A stretch of DNA of 6,034 nucleotides from Chloroflexota bacterium (GTDB lineage Bacteria; Chloroflexota; Anaerolineae; JACRMK01): positions 1 through 6,034 of the forward strand of contig JACQEC010000259.1 of the NCBI GenBank assembly GCA_016200765.1. The letters run 5' to 3'. The notes beneath the pieces are model-generated. The model saw nothing but the letters and a program-made list of their open reading frames with translations, did no database searches and was not told the DNA's origin. A program made the translations under genes and the position numbers. Shown in pieces: positions 1 to 3,655 of the stretch; position 1 is the first letter of the stretch; the number at the start of each line of letters is the position of its first letter.

Positions 1-108
1 CCCGTAAGAGCGACATCGCCGATTCCGACAATGACACGTTCGCAAGTCCATCTGCACGACTCCTTGACTCAGAATCCGTCAAGGAATCTTGCATCGAATT
101 TTGCTTAA
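1..108. other. left edge, no confident gene
   Basis: This stretch lies upstream of the response regulator and I cannot assign a gene to it. Two forward frames are open. One runs from base 1 to a TAA at 106-108. The other runs from base 3 to a TGA at 153-155, overlapping the start of the regulator by 47 bases. Either could be the C-terminus of an upstream gene, such as a sensor kinase, but neither short peptide resembles a conserved kinase end. The second frame has slightly more gene-like codons. The only structured element is the inverted repeat at 61-85. Confidence 0.4.
61..85. promoter_or_regulatory. inverted repeat upstream of response regulator
   Basis: TCCTTGAC (61-68) is repeated in perfect inverted orientation as GTCAAGGA (78-85) around a 9-base spacer, 24 bases before the ATG at 109. 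No T-run follows, so it does not look like an intrinsic terminator. It contains TTGACT (64-69), which would suit a -35 box, but no good -10 lies 16-18 bases downstream. The size and symmetry suit an operator for a dimeric regulator, possibly autoregulation by the adjacent LuxR-type protein. That role is inference. Confidence 0.4.
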
Positions 109-753
109 ATGCCCTGTGCCTCATTAAAGGGACACTACCGTGTATTGATACTTGAGGATAAAATAATTATACGAAAGGCGTTTTGCCGTCTGTTAGAAGA
201 CGAACCGGGAATCGAGGTTATTGCTGACACTGGCGACGGTCAAGAGGCAATTGACCTTGTCAAGGAACATGCGCCAGACGTAGCAATAGTAGACTTGGTG
301 TTGGAAAGTACCTCCATTTCGGGTCAAGAGGCGCTCGCTCAAATCGTGGAGTTGAGCCCAAATACGCGTATCCTTGTTCTCACTGACTATTCAGACCACA
401 AAAGCGTTTTGCGGGCGCTGCGCGCCGGCGCGCTCGGATATCTGTTGAAAAATAGTACACAGCCCGAAGAATTAATCGAAGCCATACATGATGTTGCCAA
501 GGGGCAACCTCATGTTGACGGAGTTATGTGGAAAAAGATTATCGAGCTATTTCCATCTGATAGTGACGTGAAGGTTGAATTGTCGCGGAGCAAATCCTTG
601 ACTGGGCGTCAAAAAGACGTACTACCATTGCTACAGCAAGGATTGAGCAACAAAGAGATCGCCACAAGGCTAGTTATTTCTGAGAAAACAGTCAAGGCAC
701 ACGCAAGCAACATTTACTCCAAATTGGATGTGGCGGGACGTAGGCACTTGTAG
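109..753 (+). CDS. NarL/FixJ-family response regulator, LuxR-type HTH
   Basis: A 214-residue two-component transcriptional regulator of the NarL/FixJ type. In such proteins, aspartate phosphorylation by a sensor kinase controls DNA binding. The receiver domain covers about residues 10-130: acidic pocket E16-D17, likely phospho-acceptor D62 in VAIVDLVLE, switch threonine T92 in ILVLTD, and conserved lysine K114 in GYLLKN. A linker leads to a LuxR-type HTH from about residue 163, with LTGRQKDVL, GLSNKEIATRL and SEKTVKAHASNIYSKL. The protein stops at KLDVAGRRHL, roughly ten residues short of the usual final helix, so the C-terminus may be truncated. An in-frame TAA sits directly before the ATG, fixing the earliest start, and no clear Shine-Dalgarno is visible. 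Codon use is richer in A/T than in the repair operon to the right, which may indicate separate origin. No kinase gene is seen. It is followed by its own terminator and is likely monocistronic or the end of an upstream operon. Confidence 0.9.
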   Translation: MPCASLKGHYRVLILEDKIIIRKAFCRLLEDEPGIEVIADTGDGQEAIDLVKEHAPDVAIVDLVLESTSISGQEALAQIVELSPNTRILVLTDYSDHKSVLRALRAGALGYLLKNSTQPEELIEAIHDVAKGQPHVDGVMWKKIIELFPSDSDVKVELSRSKSLTGRQKDVLPLLQQGLSNKEIATRLVISEKTVKAHASNIYSKLDVAGRRHL

Positions 754-800
754 ATCAGGACCAGATCGACCTACGCCAACCAAATAAGCCTTTTACCAAA

Positions 801-837
801 GCCCAGAGACCGATTGCACTGATCTCTGGGCTTTTTT
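801..837 (+). terminator. intrinsic terminator after response regulator
   Basis: GCCCAGAGA (801-809) pairs perfectly with TCTCTGGGC (823-831) across a 13-base loop, and six T residues follow (832-837). Three A residues before the stem extend the pairing into the T-tract. It begins 47 bases after the response regulator stop codon, so transcription of that gene should end here and the small genes downstream need their own promoter. Confidence 0.9.
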
Positions 838-852
838 AGTTCGAGAATGATT

Positions 853-916
853 TAATCGGCAATAGGTCTTCGCGGTCGAACTAGACCGTCGTCTCCGATT
901 GGATAAGTAATCGGCA
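853..916. promoter_or_regulatory. AATCGG/CCGATT half-site cluster in intergenic region
   Basis: TAATCGGCA occurs at 853-861 and again at 908-916. CCGATT at 895-900 forms an inverted repeat with AATCGG at 909-914, separated by 8 bases. A further CCGATT lies in the loop of the preceding terminator (810-815). Repeated half-sites upstream of the small-gene block suggest a binding region for a dimeric regulator. No convincing -35/-10 pair was found nearby. The neighbouring LuxR-type regulator is one candidate binder, but this is only inferred from proximity. Confidence 0.3.
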
Positions 917-961
917 GTGTCTAATACAAGTCTGGTCTAATCCGCATTACGCCTGCCCGGA

Positions 962-1003
962 ATTGGCCAATGCGAAATCATGAGATCAGCTGAGTCGGTC
1001 TCA
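962..1003. promoter_or_regulatory. palindromes upstream of first small gene
   Basis: ATTGGCCAAT (962-971) is a perfect 10-base palindrome. It is followed by TGAGATC (981-987), which can pair with GGTCTCA (997-1003) with one G-U wobble across a 9-base loop. The first arm and loop of that hairpin also contain the perfect palindrome TCAGCTGA (986-993). Together with the half-sites further left, these are the only structured elements in the roughly 250-base gap before the first small gene. They may be operator or 5' leader elements; function is not shown. Confidence 0.25.
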
Positions 1004-1089
1004 CGCCTCTTTGCATTCAAAGATAAGGCAAATGGCTGATGCGCGAACTGTGGATGCATGTCATAATAAGTGCAAGAAAGGAGGGCAAA

Positions 1090-1341
1090 ATGATTCAACC
1101 GCACATCGCACCCGCTTGGGAGCCATGGTATGACGGATCGGGCAGCGACAACCGGATGATCTTTCCGCCTTTTCCACATCCGACTGGCGAAGACCCATTT
1201 GAGGACCCATTGCGCCCGCGCCGCTGGAACGACCACCCGATCGGCCCGTGGGGCTGGCCTCCGCAGCCACCAACCCCGCCTTGGGGCCCGCCGTATCCGC
1301 ACAGGTCACGCTGGATATTCAACGCAGCCGTTCGACGCTAG
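1090..1341 (+). CDS. small proline/tryptophan-rich hypothetical protein
   Basis: An 83-residue protein of no family I recognise. The start at 1090 is chosen because AAAGGAGGG (1077-1085) is placed ideally before it; an in-frame ATG at 1039 has no comparable site. The sequence is about a quarter proline (21 residues) with seven tryptophans and no cysteine. The N-terminal half is acidic and aromatic (EPWYDGSGSDNRM, FPPFPHPTGEDPFEDP). The C-terminal half is a W/P/G-rich run (GPWGWPPQPPTPPWGPPYP) ending in a basic tail (HRSRW, AAVRR). No signal peptide or membrane segment is visible, and the composition predicts an extended, probably disordered chain. It is the first of three small, strongly ribosome-bound genes in a row. 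A precursor peptide, adhesive or structural role, or a binding partner are all possible; none is supported beyond composition. Confidence 0.65.
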   Translation: MIQPHIAPAWEPWYDGSGSDNRMIFPPFPHPTGEDPFEDPLRPRRWNDHPIGPWGWPPQPPTPPWGPPYPHRSRWIFNAAVRR

Positions 1342-1357
1342 GGGCAGCGGAAGGCTA

Positions 1358-1383
1358 GGGCAGCGCAGCAAGCTACGCTGCCC
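1358..1383 (+). promoter_or_regulatory. GC-rich hairpin after first small gene
   Basis: GGGCAGCG (1358-1365) pairs perfectly with CGCTGCCC (1376-1383) across a 10-base loop, 17 bases after the first small gene ends. No U-tract follows, so it is not a standard intrinsic terminator. It may protect or process the 3' end of the transcript, or act as a leaky terminator within a shared transcript. Confidence 0.45.
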
Positions 1384-1412
1384 GCACAACAAAATATTCG
1401 CACAAGTGCTTC

Positions 1413-1430
1413 GAGGTCAGCGGCGACCTC
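1413..1430 (+). promoter_or_regulatory. second short hairpin between small genes
   Basis: GAGGTC (1413-1418) pairs with GACCTC (1425-1430) around a 6-base loop, followed only by TTGCCCTTG. It is too weak and lacks the T-run needed to call it a terminator. It lies in the 256-base gap between the first and second small genes, which otherwise holds the hairpin at 1358-1383 and the tiny ORFs near 1510. Confidence 0.25.
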
Positions 1431-1500
1431 TTGCCCTTGCACCAGCCCTCTCCCGTGCGATGGAGATCCGCATCTGAAAGCACAGATCGCTTCTGCAACG

Positions 1501-1511
1501 AAGGAGGTGAT
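1501..1511 (+). promoter_or_regulatory. extended Shine-Dalgarno without an obvious gene
   Basis: AAGGAGGTGAT is a perfect 11-base complement of the conserved 3' end of bacterial 16S rRNA, longer than the Shine-Dalgarno of any recognised gene here. The nearest ATG (1510) overlaps it and is too close for normal initiation, while the next (1529) is about 21 bases from GGAGG. It may mark a decayed gene, a ribosome standby site or a leader element controlling the next small gene. Confidence 0.45.
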
Positions 1512-1527
1512 GAAAAAGTCCAGGTAA
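1510..1527 (+). CDS. tiny ORF of 5 codons (MKKSR), possible leader
   Basis: ATG directly overlapping the extended Shine-Dalgarno opens a five-codon reading frame encoding MKKSR, then TAA. The distance from GGAGG to this ATG is only two bases, shorter than normally used, so translation is doubtful. It is listed because a strong ribosome site followed by a very short ORF is a layout seen in leader-peptide regulation. Chance is an equally good explanation. Confidence 0.15.
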   Translation: MKKSR

Positions 1528-1528
1528 A

Positions 1529-1552
1529 ATGAACAGCAAGAGCATTAGGTAA
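1529..1552 (+). CDS. tiny ORF of 7 codons (MNSKSIR), possible gene relic
   Basis: One base after the stop of the MKKSR frame, an ATG opens MNSKSIR followed by TAA. Its start context, AAAATGAAC, is identical to that of the third small gene at 1931-1939, whose product begins MNDFKSIG, so both share M-N, K-S-I at the start. This may be the front end of a degenerate copy of that gene, with the strong ribosome site at 1501 as its remnant, or a short leader peptide. Evidence is thin. Confidence 0.15.
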   Translation: MNSKSIR

Positions 1553-1597
1553 ACGTCGACAACCCCAATCATGTCTTCAGCTAAAGGAGAAAATGAA

Positions 1598-1843
1598 ATG
1601 AAATCAGGTCCTATCTTCGATAATGGCTATCGCGACTTCGGTTTTGAAGGGCCTCTACGGGGCTCGGTCAACATCGGGCGCGACATGGATCATCATATTG
1701 TTGGCGGCAACTATCCAGGGGGAGGGCGGGGCCACTTCTCATGGGACTCCTACTCCGACGGGACAATCGGTGGCCTGCACCATAGTGACCACCTACCTGG
1801 AGGCGGGCGCGATATCACGACGATCCAACGTGATCGCGGCTAG
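1598..1843 (+). CDS. small glycine-rich hypothetical protein
   Basis: An 81-residue protein of unknown family. The start at 1598 is preferred because AAAGGAG (1583-1589) lies 8 bases upstream; the earlier in-frame ATG at 1571 has no ribosome site. The product is about 23% glycine (19 residues), rich in histidine, aspartate and aromatics, and has no cysteine, signal peptide or membrane segment. It holds an internal imperfect repeat: HHIVGGNYPGGGRG (residues 32-45) and HHSDHLPGGGRD (61-72), each being HH followed by PGGGR. The third small protein downstream contains a related RYPGG, a weak hint that these proteins are distant relatives. It sits between two hairpin-bearing gaps and is probably co-transcribed with its neighbours. 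A short ATG-AAA-TGA frame overlaps the start but is considered incidental. Function unknown; a precursor peptide or extracellular structural role is speculative. Confidence 0.7.
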   Translation: MKSGPIFDNGYRDFGFEGPLRGSVNIGRDMDHHIVGGNYPGGGRGHFSWDSYSDGTIGGLHHSDHLPGGGRDITTIQRDRG

Positions 1844-1874
1844 GCATCAGTAGCGTCAGGCGAAGTCTTGAAAC

Positions 1875-1904
1875 GCTGGCCAGCCGGACATCCGGCTGGC
1901 CAGC
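1875..1904 (+). promoter_or_regulatory. perfect 14-bp GC-rich hairpin between small genes
   Basis: GCTGGCCAGCCGGA (1875-1888) and TCCGGCTGGCCAGC (1891-1904) are exact inverse complements around a 2-base centre; realistically this is a 13-bp stem with an ACAT loop. The palindrome CTGGCCAG occurs in each arm. It starts 31 bases after the second small gene and ends 18 bases before the ribosome site of the third. AAATAAAC follows instead of a U-tract, so simple Rho-independent termination is unlikely. It could stabilise the upstream mRNA, serve as an RNase site, or be a REP-like element. Confidence 0.65.
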
Positions 1905-1932
1905 AAATAAACTACTCATGTGAGGAGACAAA

Positions 1933-2142
1933 ATGAACGACTTCAAATCTATCGGCGACATCTTGCGCGGCAATGGTTCCAACCAAGGCTTTCAGCACAC
2001 GACAAGCTGGGGTGCGCGGTACACGGTTGGTCCAACTGAGGATCCCCGGTATCCGGGCGGAACCTACGTGTCAGTGAACGACGTGTTCGGCGACAAGCGA
2101 ACGGTAGTGTTGGATAACCACGGCCAGATCGTTCGAAAATAG
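1933..2142 (+). CDS. small hypothetical protein, 69 aa
   Basis: A 69-residue protein of unknown family, led by a strong ribosome site, GAGGAG (1922-1927), five bases before the ATG. The context GGAGACAAAATGA closely matches that of the first small gene (GGAGGGCAAAATGA). The N-terminal 25 residues are polar and glycine/serine-rich. The rest looks like a small beta-rich fold: alternating ARYTVG, GTYVSVNDVFG and KRTVVLDNHGQIVRK, with a PRYPGG turn shared in part with the second small protein. There is no cysteine, signal peptide or membrane span. The regular strand-turn pattern (D-x-x-G turns) makes this the most fold-like of the three and a good candidate for a real folded protein. It is the last gene before a strong terminator, so it probably ends the transcript. 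Function is not assigned. Confidence 0.75.
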   Translation: MNDFKSIGDILRGNGSNQGFQHTTSWGARYTVGPTEDPRYPGGTYVSVNDVFGDKRTVVLDNHGQIVRK

Positions 2143-2185
2143 GATGTTATGGGTCAGCGAAGCTCCGCTGTTCGCGGCAATCGCC

Positions 2186-2217
2186 AGTGCTCTGTCATTC
2201 GACAGAGCACTTTTTTT
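2186..2217 (+). terminator. intrinsic terminator after third small gene
   Basis: AGTGCTCTGTC (2186-2196) pairs perfectly with GACAGAGCACT (2201-2211) across the four-base loop ATTC, and the stem runs into seven T residues (2211-2217). It lies 43 bases after the last small gene and closes that block. The left side has no A-run, so it should act only on rightward transcription and would not stop the converging repair operon. Confidence 0.93.
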
Positions 2218-2404
2218 GTTGGTCAGCACGCGCCCGCGAGTCGACAATCGTTGTTTCTCAGTGACTGGTCAGAAATGGTCCCTCACATTATCGCTCCAGG
2301 TCAAATGCTGGTTGCGGTGATTCCGACGCACATAGGCGACTCTCCTTTTGCGGCTCTTCACAGAATAGTGGGGTAGAGTGAAGGTGATAAGCGAATCCGA
2401 GAGA
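2218..2404. other. convergent intergenic gap, no gene seen
   Basis: This gap separates the end of the rightward small-gene block from the end of the leftward exonuclease gene. No credible ORF with a ribosome site is present. CTTCAC (2356-2361) can pair with GTGAAG (2378-2383) across 16 bases, but no T-run follows on the minus strand, so no clear terminator is seen for the repair operon. Confidence 0.5.
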
Positions 2405-3652
2405 TTAAACTGTCCGCTGACCCTTGCGCTGGACCCGCTCTAGCCGGTACTGCAACTCCGGCAATAGTCTGCGGCGCTCGGCAGGCGGCGCTTTGCCGGC
2501 CGAGACGGCTCGGATGGCGTCGAACGTCATGCGCTCGGCCATCGCGTAGTCGCGCGTGCGATGCTCGTAATACATCGCCAGATTGATCAGCGCGTACACC
2601 TCGCCGCGTTTGGCCGCTTCAAGCCACAGTTCCAGCGACTGCGCGAAGCGATCCGTGCGCCGGTAGACCGCCGAGAGCCTGCGCGCCGCTTCGCGGAAAG
2701 AGTCATCCGGCAGATTATCGTTCATGCTCTGTTCATAGATGCGGGCGGCCGTGTCCAACTGCCCCATCTCCTCGTACATCCTTCCCAACGACAGATAATC
2801 TACCGGGTGCTGCATCCGCGTGCCCAGCGGGTCGTGCGTCATCTGCGCGACGTGCCCCAGCAGGGCGGCCATCGCCACGATGTCCAGTGCGTTGTGATAG
2901 AACACGCCCTTGAGCGGCCGCGCATCATCGTTCCGCAGGTACTCGAAATAGATCATGGGGATCATCCAGCCGGGCACGTCGCTCTGACTGCGCCGCGCGC
3001 CGAGGATGTGTTGTTCCAGCGAGCCGAGCGCGCGGCTGGCGAGCCGGTCGCGCCACAGGCGGCGCGCCAGCGACAGCAGGTCGAGATGCGCCTTGTCGGC
3101 TACAAGCATGGTTCGGCGGTGCATACCGTAGCGATTCTTCAGCAGAGGCACGTCGAACGCCTTGCCGTTAAACGTCACCAGCATGTCACACGCCGCAAGC
3201 CGCTCGGCCAGCGCGCTCAACAGTGCCGCCTCTTCGAGCGGGTTGCGCATGAACAACTGCTCGACGACGAACTGGCCGCCGCCAAACCAGCCGAGGCCGA
3301 CCATAAACGGCCACACGCCCGTGCCTCCGGCCAGACCCGTTGTCTCGATGTCGAGGAAGAGCATCCGCTCGCGGGGACAGCCGGCCATGCGCTCGTCACG
3401 CGCCCACTGCGCTATCGTGCCAAGCGGGTACGGGGCGTGGAGCGGCGCATGACCGTGGAGATAGTCGTCGGCGTAGGCGTTCTCGACCAGATAACACTCG
3501 CCGTCGGCGTTCACAAGCGTGCGCCCCGGCACGACCCTGTCAATCGCGTGGGCGTGGCGCGGCCGCGCCTCAACCGGCGGCGGCGCAGGAAGATCGCGCG
3601 CGCCGACCTTGACGCCAAGCGCCCTTAACTTGGCCGACAGCGGCTCGGGCAT
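2405..3652 (-). CDS. mrfB: MrfB/YprB-like DEDD exonuclease with TPR-like C-terminus
   Basis: A 415-residue protein matching the YprB/MrfB family (RNase H-like fold, RNase_H_2 type) in domain order and length. The nuclease domain spans about residues 95-270 and shows the acidic metal-binding residues of DEDD exonucleases: D101 and E103 in FLDIETTGL, D167 in FNGKAFDVPLL, D191 in HLDLLSLARRLW, and D257 with H253 in HNALDIVAM. From about residue 285 the chain is helical and TPR-like (YLSLGRMYEEMGQLDTAARI and LINLAMYYEHRTRDYAMAE). The first 90 residues are a proline-rich, variable leader. It begins 3 bases after the helicase stop, so it is translated from the same mRNA, probably by coupling; only a weak AGGA inside the repeat at the helicase end could serve as a ribosome site. 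In B. subtilis the MrfA-MrfB pair repairs mitomycin C lesions independently of UvrA, and MrfB is the nuclease. The same role here is inferred from motifs and gene order. Confidence 0.88.
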   Translation of the reverse strand: MPEPLSAKLRALGVKVGARDLPAPPPVEARPRHAHAIDRVVPGRTLVNADGECYLVENAYADDYLHGHAPLHAPYPLGTIAQWARDERMAGCPRERMLFLDIETTGLAGGTGVWPFMVGLGWFGGGQFVVEQLFMRNPLEEAALLSALAERLAACDMLVTFNGKAFDVPLLKNRYGMHRRTMLVADKAHLDLLSLARRLWRDRLASRALGSLEQHILGARRSQSDVPGWMIPMIYFEYLRNDDARPLKGVFYHNALDIVAMAALLGHVAQMTHDPLGTRMQHPVDYLSLGRMYEEMGQLDTAARIYEQSMNDNLPDDSFREAARRLSAVYRRTDRFAQSLELWLEAAKRGEVYALINLAMYYEHRTRDYAMAERMTFDAIRAVSAGKAPPAERRRLLPELQYRLERVQRKGQRTV

Positions 3653-3655
3653 CGC

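Noticed and set aside
3..155. C-terminus of an upstream gene in frame 3 overlapping the regulator
   Set aside because: Open and with plausible codons, but no conserved motif and a second frame is also open; too short to decide.
1039..1089. N-terminal extension of the first small protein from ATG 1039
   Set aside because: In frame, but the ribosome site at 1077-1085 lies inside it and fits ATG 1090 exactly.
937..1302. Minus-strand ORF of 121 codons overlapping the first small gene
   Set aside because: No ribosome site, arginine-rich low-complexity start, and it opposes a plus-strand ORF with an excellent Shine-Dalgarno. The GC-rich proline codons of that gene create the open reverse frame.
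1501..1511. Antisense 3' end of a 16S rRNA gene
   Set aside because: The 11-base match to the anti-Shine-Dalgarno complement does not extend into the next conserved 16S bases, so it is a ribosome site and not an rRNA fragment.
2149..2376. Forward ORF of 75 codons after the third small gene
   Set aside because: It reads through the strong intrinsic terminator at 2186-2217 and has no ribosome site.
2561..3628. Long forward ORF of 355 codons opposite the exonuclease gene
   Set aside because: It is the antisense shadow of a well-supported gene with clear catalytic motifs. It has no ribosome site, and its R/H/Q/V-rich composition is typical of reverse frames in GC-rich DNA.
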